From the NCBI RefSeq assembly GCF_900549175.1, contig NZ_URNN01000170.1, forward strand, positions 1-6,144: DNA of 6,144 nucleotides, given 5' to 3'. A program made the position numbers and the translations under genes. This DNA comes from an uncultured Prevotella sp. (GTDB taxonomy: Bacteria; Bacteroidota; Bacteroidia; Bacteroidales; Bacteroidaceae). Under the pieces are notes generated by a model. That model saw only the letters and a program-made list of their open reading frames with translations. It ran no database searches and was not told where the DNA came from. This document shows positions 1 through 6,144 of the stretch, one piece after another; the stretch's first letter is position 1; every line of letters starts with the position of its first letter.

Positions 1-513
1 GGTCAGAGCTAGAAGCCAGGCGAAGAGGTGAACGGTGTGATGGAGGGCCGGTTTCAGGATACTGGTTTCTTCCTCACAGTGGCAGTCGGAACAGATCTGA
101 TCCATATTCCGTCCCTGGCGCTGTTTGAAGAAGATCAGATCCACGAGATAACCGGCGATGATACCGATGATGACCTTCGTGACCATGAGCTTCAGGATAT
201 CGCTTCCCCGGCTGGAATCGGCCAGCAGAAGAATGATGGCCTCGTCCGAGGTGGAGAGATAGACGGAAAGAAGGGTTCCGAGTGTGATCAGACCTCCGGC
301 GTAGAGGTTGGAGGCGATGACGGAAAAACCGCACTGTGGGATACAGCCGAGAATGGACCCGGCCAGAGGGCCGCCCCATTTGGATTTTTTCAGGATCGTG
401 TCCATATGTTTTCCATAATGTTTTTCTGCGGCTTCCATCAGAAGGAAAGCGCCGAAAAGGAAGGGCAGGGTTTTCAGAGAATCAAGAACTGCGTCGAGTA
501 AAACGTCTAGCAT
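1..513 (-). CDS. Putative heavy-metal/manganese exporter (PF11449 family), N-terminal part, cut by window edge
   Basis: This frame is open from ATG at 513 down to base 1 (171 residues, no stop), so the gene continues beyond the window. I recognise it as the putative 10-TM heavy-metal exporter family (PF11449, often named putative manganese transporter or arsenic efflux protein). Seen: hydrophobic segments at about residues 8-28, 48-72, 75-98 and 110-130, with a fifth starting near 161. Conserved-looking motifs are GCIPQCGFS (56-64), SNLYAG (68-73) and STSDE (87-91). A loop at 141-160 carries CSDCHC and a later HH pair, a plausible metal-binding site. The start at 513 is preferred over the in-frame ATG at 522 because AGAAAGGA ends 8 bases before it, whereas the 522 ATG overlaps that site. 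It is an inner-membrane protein; the substrate is not established from sequence. Isoleucine codons are ATC/ATT with ATA essentially absent, unlike the downstream hydrolases. It is divergent from the hydrolase operon and probably unrelated to it in function. Confidence 0.8.
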   Translation of the reverse strand, partial: MLDVLLDAVLDSLKTLPFLFGAFLLMEAAEKHYGKHMDTILKKSKWGGPLAGSILGCIPQCGFSVIASNLYAGGLITLGTLLSVYLSTSDEAIILLLADSSRGSDILKLMVTKVIIGIIAGYLVDLIFFKQRQGRNMDQICSDCHCEEETSILKPALHHTVHLFAWLLALT

Positions 514-521
514 GCAGATCA

Positions 522-529
522 TCCTTTCT
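522..529 (-). promoter_or_regulatory. Shine-Dalgarno site of the exporter gene
   Basis: On the - strand AGAAAGGA lies 8 bases before the ATG at 513. It decides between two in-frame ATGs (522 and 513) in favour of 513. Such a purine-rich site is typical of Bacillota and contrasts with the weak A-rich leaders of the two hydrolase genes. Confidence 0.65.
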
Positions 530-560
530 GTTAAAGCTGTCATTTTTAGCATCGCTCCCT

Positions 561-589
561 ATTGTAATGGAATTCTTATTGAAATGCAA
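561..589 (-). promoter_or_regulatory. Sigma-A/sigma-70-type promoter of the exporter gene
   Basis: Read on the - strand, TTGCAT (584-589) and TACAAT (561-566) are separated by exactly 17 bp, close to the TTGACA/TATAAT consensus. Transcription would start near 554, giving a leader of about 40 bases before the exporter ATG at 513. This differs from the -7 TAnnTTTG form used by Bacteroidota, seen upstream of the GH31 gene. The -10 and -35 regions lie in a near-perfect direct repeat (TATTGtAATG at 560-569 and TATTGaAATG at 577-586 on the + strand), which may be coincidence or an operator. Confidence 0.6.
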
Positions 590-591
590 AG

Positions 592-642
592 ACTTTGCGT
601 CATAGCGTCTTTGCGTTAAAATAAAAACCTCCGTGTCTCTGC
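592..642. repeat. Intergenic repeat-like segment with CTTTGCGT units
   Basis: CTTTGCGT occurs at 593-600 and again at 609-616, followed after an A-rich stretch by CCGTGTCTCTGC (631-642). On the other strand these read as variants of CGCAAAGACGC and GCAGAGACACGG. From memory this resembles dispersed CGCAGAGACGCAGAG-type intergenic repeats found in many Bacteroidota and other environmental bacteria; that link is not checked. No coding potential is seen. A 9-base A run follows at 649-657. Confidence 0.4.
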
Positions 643-689
643 AATTCTAAAAAAAAACGATAATGGCGGCGCTTGTCTGTAAAATTGTG

Positions 690-698
690 TATATTTGC
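690..698 (+). promoter_or_regulatory. Bacteroidota -7 promoter element for the GH31-GH3 operon
   Basis: TATATTTGC matches the Bacteroidota sigma-ABfr -7 consensus TAnnTTTG(C). The expected start point is about 703-708, leaving a leader of about 20 bases before the ATG at 725. A clear -33 TTTG at the usual distance is not present; the nearest candidate is TTG at 673-675, about 14 bases upstream, which is short. The preceding A run (649-657) may aid transcription. Confidence 0.6.
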
Positions 699-724
699 AC
701 ATACATAAATATTATGGCAGATAT

Positions 725-3661
725 ATGAAATACAGGTATCTATTACTTTCAGCCGGCCTGTGCCTCTGCACCCATACCGACATCAGTGCTGCCGGCTACG
801 TGAAGAAAGGCAACGCCGTGACCGTCAGCGTCAGCTCACCCGGTGAGGGTGGGGCGCGGATGGTGCGGCTGCAAGTGATGGGCGACAGGATAATACGTGT
901 TGAGGCCACGCCCGAAGAGACCTTTGCCGAGAAGCAGAGTCTCATCATTGTGCCTCAGAAGGCGAAAGCCCGGTTCTCCGTAAGCGAGAATGACGGTTTC
1001 GTCACCGTGAGCACGGCCGGCGTGAGTGCCAGGGTGAGCACCGTGACGGGACGCATAGAGTTCCGCGACGCTGACGGACAGCTGTTGCTCGGCGAGACGG
1101 AGAAAGGCGGCAAGACATTCCGCCCGTTCACCGTGCCGGAGCGCGAGATAGGTCCCGGTACGCTTACGGATGACGCCCGCCACGGCTGGACATGGCACAC
1201 GCAGTTTGATTCGCCCGATGACGAGGCCTTCTACGGACTCGGGCAGCATCAGGCCGAAGAACTGAACATGAAAGGCAAGAACGAAGAACTGTTTCAGTAC
1301 AACACGAAGGTGAGCGTGCCGATGGTGCTCAGCAACCGCGGATACGGCCTGCTGTGGGACTCTTACAGTTATTGCCGCTTCGGCAATCCCGACGAGTACC
1401 GCCAGCTGCAGCGCATATTCCGGCTTTATGACCGCGACGGGCGTCCCGGCTCGCTCACCGGAACCTACACCGACAAGAACGGACGGGTGATAGTGCGCAA
1501 CGAAGACTCCATCTACTTCGAGCACGCCGTGCCCGAGGTCAACCCGCTTCACCGGCAGGACCTCGGCATCTACGCCCTGCCCAAAGACTTCAATCTCGAC
1601 GGTGCCCACGTAACATACGAGGGCTATATCGAGGCACCCGAAGACTGCAACTATCACTTCCTGCTCTACTACGCCGGCTACATGACCGTCTATGTGGACA
1701 ACCATGAGGCGGTGGCCGAGCGCTGGCGCACGGCGTGGAACCCCAACGCATGGAAGTTCACGTGTCCGCTGAAGGCCGGACGCCGCGTGCCCATCCGCAT
1801 AGAGTGGCGCCCGGACGGCGGTGTGAGCTACTGCGGACTGCGCGTGGCCACGCCCCGCACGGCTGAGGAACAGGGCCGCCTGAGCATCTGGAGCGAGATG
1901 AGCCGCTACATGGACTACTATTTCATTGCCGGAGAGCGCATGGACGACATCATAGCGGGCTACCGCACGCTGACCGGCAAGGCTCCCGTATATCCCAAGT
2001 GGACGCTGGGCTACTGGCAGAGCCGCGAGCGCTACAAGTCGTCGGCCGACATCGAAGAGACGATGGAGGAGTTCCGCCGCCGCCACATTCCCGTGGACAA
2101 CATCGTTCAGGACTGGAACTACTGGAAGCTCGACTCGTGGGGCGACCACACGTTTGAGGCCGCGCGCTATCCCAATCCGCAGGCCATGCTCGACAGCGTA
2201 CACGCCATGAACGGGCGGTTTATGATAAGCGTGTGGCCGAAGTTCTACGACACCGTCGACAACTACAAGGAGATTGACGCAAAGGGATGGATGTATCATC
2301 AGGCCGTCAAGGATGACATTCACGACTGGCTCGGCTTCCGCGGTTCGTTTTACGATGCCTACGATGCCGGTGCGCGCAGGATGTTCTGGCGTCAGATGGA
2401 CGAGAACCTGTATTCTAAGTATAAGTACGGCATTGACGCCTGGTGGATGGACGCGTCAGAACCCAACGTGCGCGACTGCACGCCGATGTGGTACCGCAAG
2501 GCTCTCTGCGGCCCGACGGCCCTCGGCTCGTCCACGGAGTATTTCAACGCCTACAGCATCGTCAACGCCGACGCCATCTACAACGGACAGCGTTCTGTCC
2601 AGCCCAACCGCCGCATCTTCCTGCTCACCCGAAGCGGATTTGCCGGCGAGCAGCGTTACAGCACGGCAACGTGGAGCGGCGACATCGGCACGCGGTGGGA
2701 GGACATGCGCTCGCAGATGACTGCCGGACTCAACTACTCCATCTCCGGACTACCCTTCTGGGGCATGGACCAGGGCGGTTTCTCGGTTGAGAACCGCTAT
2801 GTGGCCGCACAGAAGATATTCGACAAGAGCGGACAGGAGAGCGAGGACCTCAAGGAGTGGCGCGAGCTGCAGACGCGGTGGAACCAGTTCGGATGCTTCA
2901 TCCCGCTCTACCGCGCCCACGGCCAGTGGCCTCTGCGCGAGCCGTGGAACATAGCTCCCGACAACCATCCGGCCTACAAGACTATCGTATGGTACGACCG
3001 TCTGCGCTACCGCATGATGCCTTACCTGTATTCGATGGCCGGTTGGGTTCACCTCAGCGACTATACGATGATGCGTCCGCTCGTGATGGACTTCAACGGC
3101 GACAGCCGCGTGCTCGACATAAAGGACCAGTGGATGTTCGGTCCGTCGCTCATGGCCTGTCCGGTGAGCCGCTACAAGATGCGTTCGCGTGAGGTCTATC
3201 TGCCGCACCAGTGCGGATGGTACGACCTTTACACGGGCGAGCGTCACGACGGCGGCCGCACGATAACGGCTCCGGCACCCTACGAGCGTATTCCCGTCTT
3301 CGTTCCCGAAGGAGCCATCCTGCCCTTCGGCCCGGCCATGGAGTGGTGTGACGAGAAGCCGGCCGAGCTTATCAACCTCTATGTATACGCCGGCCGCAAC
3401 GGCAGTTTCCGGCTCTATGAGGATGAGGGAACGAACTATAACTATGAGAAAGGCAAGTTCGCAACCATCGACATAACCTACAACGACGCTTTGCGCACCG
3501 TTACCATCGGCCGCCGCAACGGCTCGTTCGACGGAATGTTGAAGACGCGCCGCTTCAACGTGGTGCTCGTGTCGGGTGACGTTCCGCGCAAGCTCGACCT
3601 CGACAGTCCGCAGGGCAGGATGGTTGACTATGACGGCCGTGCCATTACCGTGAGCCTATGA
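725..3661 (+). CDS. Secreted GH31 alpha-glycosidase with PA14 insert, probable alpha-xylosidase
   Basis: A 978-residue retaining alpha-glycosidase of family GH31. Seen, numbering from ATG 725: a signal peptide (about 1-23, cut near SAA/GY, no lipobox); an N-terminal beta-sandwich with YGLGQHQ (about 25-235); a PA14-like domain (about 242-377, from GSLTGTY to RVATP); a TIM barrel from about 413 (YRTLTGKAPVYPKW); and C-terminal beta domains including a DUF5110-like end (from about 860). The nucleophile is probably D576 in WWMDASEP and the acid/base D653 in TWSGDIG. Known: PA14 inserted in GH31 occurs in the xyloglucan alpha-xylosidases CjXyl31A of Cellvibrio japonicus and BoGH31A of Bacteroides ovatus, of similar length. 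Inferred: it removes non-reducing-end xylose from xyloglucan oligosaccharides in the periplasm. Another alpha-glycosidase specificity remains possible. An upstream in-frame TTG at 695 lies inside the -7 promoter element, so ATG 725 is the better start. First gene of an operon with the GH3 gene 44 bp downstream. Confidence 0.85.
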   Translation: MKYRYLLLSAGLCLCTHTDISAAGYVKKGNAVTVSVSSPGEGGARMVRLQVMGDRIIRVEATPEETFAEKQSLIIVPQKAKARFSVSENDGFVTVSTAGVSARVSTVTGRIEFRDADGQLLLGETEKGGKTFRPFTVPEREIGPGTLTDDARHGWTWHTQFDSPDDEAFYGLGQHQAEELNMKGKNEELFQYNTKVSVPMVLSNRGYGLLWDSYSYCRFGNPDEYRQLQRIFRLYDRDGRPGSLTGTYTDKNGRVIVRNEDSIYFEHAVPEVNPLHRQDLGIYALPKDFNLDGAHVTYEGYIEAPEDCNYHFLLYYAGYMTVYVDNHEAVAERWRTAWNPNAWKFTCPLKAGRRVPIRIEWRPDGGVSYCGLRVATPRTAEEQGRLSIWSEMSRYMDYYFIAGERMDDIIAGYRTLTGKAPVYPKWTLGYWQSRERYKSSADIEETMEEFRRRHIPVDNIVQDWNYWKLDSWGDHTFEAARYPNPQAMLDSVHAMNGRFMISVWPKFYDTVDNYKEIDAKGWMYHQAVKDDIHDWLGFRGSFYDAYDAGARRMFWRQMDENLYSKYKYGIDAWWMDASEPNVRDCTPMWYRKALCGPTALGSSTEYFNAYSIVNADAIYNGQRSVQPNRRIFLLTRSGFAGEQRYSTATWSGDIGTRWEDMRSQMTAGLNYSISGLPFWGMDQGGFSVENRYVAAQKIFDKSGQESEDLKEWRELQTRWNQFGCFIPLYRAHGQWPLREPWNIAPDNHPAYKTIVWYDRLRYRMMPYLYSMAGWVHLSDYTMMRPLVMDFNGDSRVLDIKDQWMFGPSLMACPVSRYKMRSREVYLPHQCGWYDLYTGERHDGGRTITAPAPYERIPVFVPEGAILPFGPAMEWCDEKPAELINLYVYAGRNGSFRLYEDEGTNYNYEKGKFATIDITYNDALRTVTIGRRNGSFDGMLKTRRFNVVLVSGDVPRKLDLDSPQGRMVDYDGRAITVSL

Positions 3662-3705
3662 GAGTGATAATGATAACAACAAGCCTGAAAATATAAAAAG
3701 AGACT

Positions 3706-5904
3706 ATGAAGAAAAGATATTTATCATTGTTGCTGCTGGTCTTTGGTGCCATGACAGCATCAGCCCAGACGGCCAAGCCGCTCTATCTCGACGCCAAGGC
3801 GCCTGTGGAGGAGCGTGTGAAGGATGCGCTCAGCCGCATGACCGTACACGAGAAGATTCAGGTGCTTCACGCACAGAGTAAGTTCACATCTGCCGGAGTG
3901 CCGCGCCTCGGTCTGCGCCAGCTCAATATGGATGACGGTCCTCACGGAGTGCGCGAGGAACTGGAGTGGAACTCCTGGTCGCCGGCCAAGTGGACCAACG
4001 ACTCCATCGTTGCCTTTCCGTCGCTGACGTGTCTGGCCGCAACATGGAATCCGGAACTGTCGGCCGTCTACGGCAATGCCGTCAGCGAGGAGTTTGCCTT
4101 CCGCTATAAGGACATCATGCTCGGACCGGGTGTCAACATAGCCCGCACACCGCTCAACGGCCGCGCATTCGAGTACATGGGTGAAGACCCTTATCTGGCC
4201 GGTCGTATGGTCGTTCCGTATATAAGGAGCGCGCAGAAGAACGGTGTGGCCTGTTGTCTGAAGCACTTCGCGCTGAACAATCAGGAGATTGACCGTTTTG
4301 CCGTAGATGTGAAAGTGAGCGAGCGTGCCCTGCGGGAGATTTATCTTCCGGCTTTCGAGCGTGCCGTGAAAGAGGCCGGTGTGTGGACAATCATGGGCAG
4401 CTACAACCTGTGGCAGGGCGCACATTGTTGCCAGAACGATGCCCTGCTCAATGGCATACTCAAAAAGGAATGGGGCTTCGACGGTGCCGTGGTCAGCGAC
4501 TGGGGCGGCGTCACCGACACATGGCAGGCTGCCACGGGCGGTATGGATATAGAAATGGGGTCGTATACTGACGGCAAACTGAAGGAGTCGGAGTTCACAT
4601 ACGATGACTACTATCTTGCGCGTCCTTTCGAGCGGCTCATCAACGAGGGCAAGATACCAATGTCGGTGCTTGACGACAAGGTGGCACGCGTGCTGCGCAC
4701 GATGTTCCGCACGTCGATGAATCCCGACAAGGCCATAGGCAGCCAGTGCTCGGAGGCTCACTATGAGGCGTGCCGTGCCATCGCCGAAGAGGGCATCGTG
4801 CTGCTGCGCAATCAGAAGAACATTCTCCCGCTCAACGCCGACAATTACGGCCGCATACTCGTGGTGGGCGAGAACGCTACACGCAGTCTGACCGAAGGTG
4901 GCGGCTCGAGCGAGTTGAAGACGCTGCGCGACATCTCGCCGTTGGAGGCTCTGAAGGCTCTCTATGGCGACAAGATAGACTATGCTAAGGGCTATTCTTC
5001 CGGCCGTCCGCTCTATGACCACGTGGACAAGGTGAAGCCCGAGTTGCTGGCGCAGCTCAAGGCTGAGGCTTTGGAGAAGGCAAGGAAGGCTGACCTCATC
5101 ATCTTCATCGGCGGACTCAACAAGAACCACAAGCAGGACTGTGAGAACGGCGACCGCGAGAGCTACGACCTGTCGTTCGGACAGAATGAGCTTATCAGCG
5201 AGCTGGCTGCCATACAGAAGAACACCATGGTGGTGACCTTCGGCGGCAATCCATACGCCATGCCGTGGCTCGACCGTGTGCAGGCACTCGTACATTGCTG
5301 GTATCTCGGCTCTGAGTCGGGCACGGCTTTGGCCAACATATTGAGCGGCAAGGTTTGTCCGAGCGGCAAGCTGCCCGTGACGTTCGCCAAGGTTCAGAAC
5401 GACTATCCCTGCTTCCAGTATGGCAAGGAGGGTTATCCCGGCAACGGCAAGGAGGTGCGCTATGACGAAGGCATATACGTGGGATACCGTCATTTCGACA
5501 CCCGTGGCGTGAAGACCTGCTTCCCCTTTGGTTTCGGTCTGTCATACACAACGTTCAAGTACGGCAAGCCCACCGTCACTTCTGTTGACGGCAAGACATG
5601 GCGCGTGACGGTTGACGTGACCAACACCGGCAACCGCGATGGCAAGGAGACTGTACAGCTCTATATCGGCGACGAGAAATGCTCGGTAGACCGTCCGAAG
5701 AAGGAGCTGAAGAACTTCGCCAAGGTATCGCTCCGTCCGGGCGAGACAAAGACGGTGACGATGGATATAACCGAGCAGGACCTCAAGTTCTGGGACGAGG
5801 CTTCGCACGGATGGAAAGCCGAGCCGGGCAAGTTCCGTGCATACGTGTGCGCTTCGGCTGAGGATGTGCGCGGTGTGGTGTCCTTCCAGTATGGCAGCAT
5901 GTGA
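3706..5904 (+). CDS. Secreted GH3 beta-glycosidase, probable beta-glucosidase
   Basis: A 732-residue retaining exo-beta-glycosidase of family GH3, full length for the three-domain type. Seen: a signal peptide cut at ASA/Q21, no lipobox; an N-terminal TIM barrel (about 27-340) with MDDGPHGV (75-82), LNGRAFEYMGEDPY (150-163) and KHFALNNQE (186-194); the nucleophile D265 in VVSDWGG; the C-terminal alpha/beta sandwich starting at GIVLLRN (about 363) and ending near FPFGFGLSYTTF (606-617); then a fibronectin-III-like domain (about 630-725). The acid/base sits in a variable loop of the second domain in this family; E480 in DCENGDR is my candidate. Known: GH3 members of this build are beta-glucosidases or beta-xylosidases. 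Inferred: with the alpha-xylosidase upstream, it most likely removes glucose exposed at the non-reducing end of xyloglucan oligosaccharides in the periplasm. Beta-xylosidase activity cannot be excluded. The 44-bp gap without a terminator indicates co-transcription; the leader ATAAAAAGAGACT is A-rich as usual in Bacteroidota. Confidence 0.87.
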   Translation: MKKRYLSLLLLVFGAMTASAQTAKPLYLDAKAPVEERVKDALSRMTVHEKIQVLHAQSKFTSAGVPRLGLRQLNMDDGPHGVREELEWNSWSPAKWTNDSIVAFPSLTCLAATWNPELSAVYGNAVSEEFAFRYKDIMLGPGVNIARTPLNGRAFEYMGEDPYLAGRMVVPYIRSAQKNGVACCLKHFALNNQEIDRFAVDVKVSERALREIYLPAFERAVKEAGVWTIMGSYNLWQGAHCCQNDALLNGILKKEWGFDGAVVSDWGGVTDTWQAATGGMDIEMGSYTDGKLKESEFTYDDYYLARPFERLINEGKIPMSVLDDKVARVLRTMFRTSMNPDKAIGSQCSEAHYEACRAIAEEGIVLLRNQKNILPLNADNYGRILVVGENATRSLTEGGGSSELKTLRDISPLEALKALYGDKIDYAKGYSSGRPLYDHVDKVKPELLAQLKAEALEKARKADLIIFIGGLNKNHKQDCENGDRESYDLSFGQNELISELAAIQKNTMVVTFGGNPYAMPWLDRVQALVHCWYLGSESGTALANILSGKVCPSGKLPVTFAKVQNDYPCFQYGKEGYPGNGKEVRYDEGIYVGYRHFDTRGVKTCFPFGFGLSYTTFKYGKPTVTSVDGKTWRVTVDVTNTGNRDGKETVQLYIGDEKCSVDRPKKELKNFAKVSLRPGETKTVTMDITEQDLKFWDEASHGWKAEPGKFRAYVCASAEDVRGVVSFQYGSM

Positions 5905-5914
5905 TGGGTAACAA

Positions 5915-5930
5915 GGCTATGACTATAGCC
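5915..5930. repeat. Small inverted repeat GGCTAT-GACT-ATAGCC
   Basis: Perfect 6-bp arms with a 4-base loop, 10 bases after the GH3 stop codon. The same arms, without a spacer, recur at 6108-6117. It is not followed by a T run, so it is a poor terminator by itself; it could stabilise the 3' end of the mRNA or bind a protein. Confidence 0.45.
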
Positions 5931-5986
5931 AGACGAAAATGTATTGCAATTTTCCCGTATTGTAGCCAAATACGCTTTGTGTTCAT

Positions 5987-6036
5987 GAGGGTGTATTAAA
6001 ATGAAAGTCGCTTCTTTTGCATTTTGATACACCCTC
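5987..6036 (+). terminator. Long hairpin, probable operon terminator
   Basis: GAGGGTGTATTAAAATG (5987-6003) pairs along its whole length with 6020-6036: 16 Watson-Crick pairs and one G-U pair, with a 16-base loop in which AAAG (6004-6007) can pair further with CTTT (6014-6017). It lies 82 bases after the GH3 stop. Only three T residues follow on the + strand (6037-6039), so a classical intrinsic terminator is not certain; mRNA 3'-end stabilisation or a bidirectional role is possible. Confidence 0.6.
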
Positions 6037-6107
6037 TTTGGAGTAAAAGACAGACATTTTAACAAGAAATAACTCGTATTTCAAAGAAAGTAACTATTCA
6101 GCGATTA

Positions 6108-6117
6108 GGCTATAGCC
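6108..6117. repeat. Palindrome GGCTATAGCC
   Basis: Perfect 10-bp palindrome made of the same half-sites as the inverted repeat at 5915-5930. The two copies bracket the long hairpin. Function unknown. No gene is seen between 5905 and the window end. Confidence 0.4.
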
Positions 6118-6144
6118 CAAATAATGTCATTAGACAGTACTCCG

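Noticed and set aside
28..501. 157-residue + strand ORF
   Set aside because: It lies opposite the - strand exporter frame, which has membrane segments, family motifs, a ribosome-binding site and a promoter. The + strand product shows no recognisable domain.
836..2323. Long - strand ORF (495 residues) opposite GH31
   Set aside because: Antisense shadow of a GC-rich gene; low-complexity His/Val/Ala-rich product with no recognisable domain.
2274..2790. Overlapping + strand ORFs within GH31
   Set aside because: Arg/Ser/Thr-rich out-of-frame shadows inside the conserved catalytic domain.
3662..3705. Possible separate promoter for GH3
   Set aside because: The 44-bp gap has no TAnnTTTG element and no terminator for GH31, so co-transcription is simpler.
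3760..5493. Long - strand ORF (577 residues) opposite GH3
   Set aside because: Same cause: stop codons are rare in this antisense frame because of the codon use of the GH3 gene, whose motifs and signal peptide are all intact.
5904..5999. 31-residue ORF whose ATG overlaps the GH3 stop (TGATG)
   Set aside because: The overlap looks like translational coupling, but the peptide is tiny, has no recognisable feature and ends inside the stem of the probable terminator.
5661..6065. - strand ORF spanning the GH3 end and the non-coding tail
   Set aside because: Over half lies antisense to the conserved fibronectin-III-like domain and it crosses the hairpin; no ribosome-binding site or known domain.

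Overview
The window holds a two-gene glycoside hydrolase operon of Bacteroidota type on the + strand, preceded by the 5' part of a divergent membrane transporter gene that looks Bacillota-like. No RNA gene, CRISPR array or insertion sequence was recognised.

Layout. Positions 1-513 (- strand) encode the first 171 residues of a heavy-metal/manganese-type exporter of the PF11449 family, cut by the window edge. Its start is preceded by a good AGAAAGGA ribosome-binding site and a near-consensus sigma-A/sigma-70 promoter (TTGCAT, 17 bp, TACAAT). From about 590 the sequence changes character. First comes a repeat-like AT-rich stretch with CTTTGCGT units, then a Bacteroidota -7 promoter element (TATATTTGC, 690-698). 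Next is a secreted family GH31 enzyme with an inserted PA14 domain (725-3661), best read as an alpha-xylosidase. A secreted three-domain family GH3 enzyme, probably a beta-glucosidase, follows 44 bp downstream (3706-5904). The last 240 bases are non-coding and contain a 17-bp-stem hairpin, probably the operon terminator, flanked by two small palindromes that share GGCTAT/ATAGCC arms.

Organism. The GC-rich genes with frequent ATA isoleucine codons, the A-rich translation start regions, the TAnnTTTG promoter and the exported GH31/GH3 pair all point to Bacteroidales, perhaps a Prevotellaceae-like gut or rumen bacterium. The exporter has a different promoter type, a strong Shine-Dalgarno sequence and essentially no ATA codons. 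The left end could therefore be acquired DNA or a join between contigs of two organisms.

Function. Both hydrolases carry signal peptides without a lipobox and probably act in the periplasm. A PA14-GH31 alpha-xylosidase and a GH3 beta-glucosidase would act in turn from the non-reducing end of xyloglucan oligosaccharides: the first removes a side-chain xylose and the second the glucose thus exposed. No SusC/SusD genes or regulator are visible, so placing this pair in a xyloglucan utilisation locus is inference from the domain combination.
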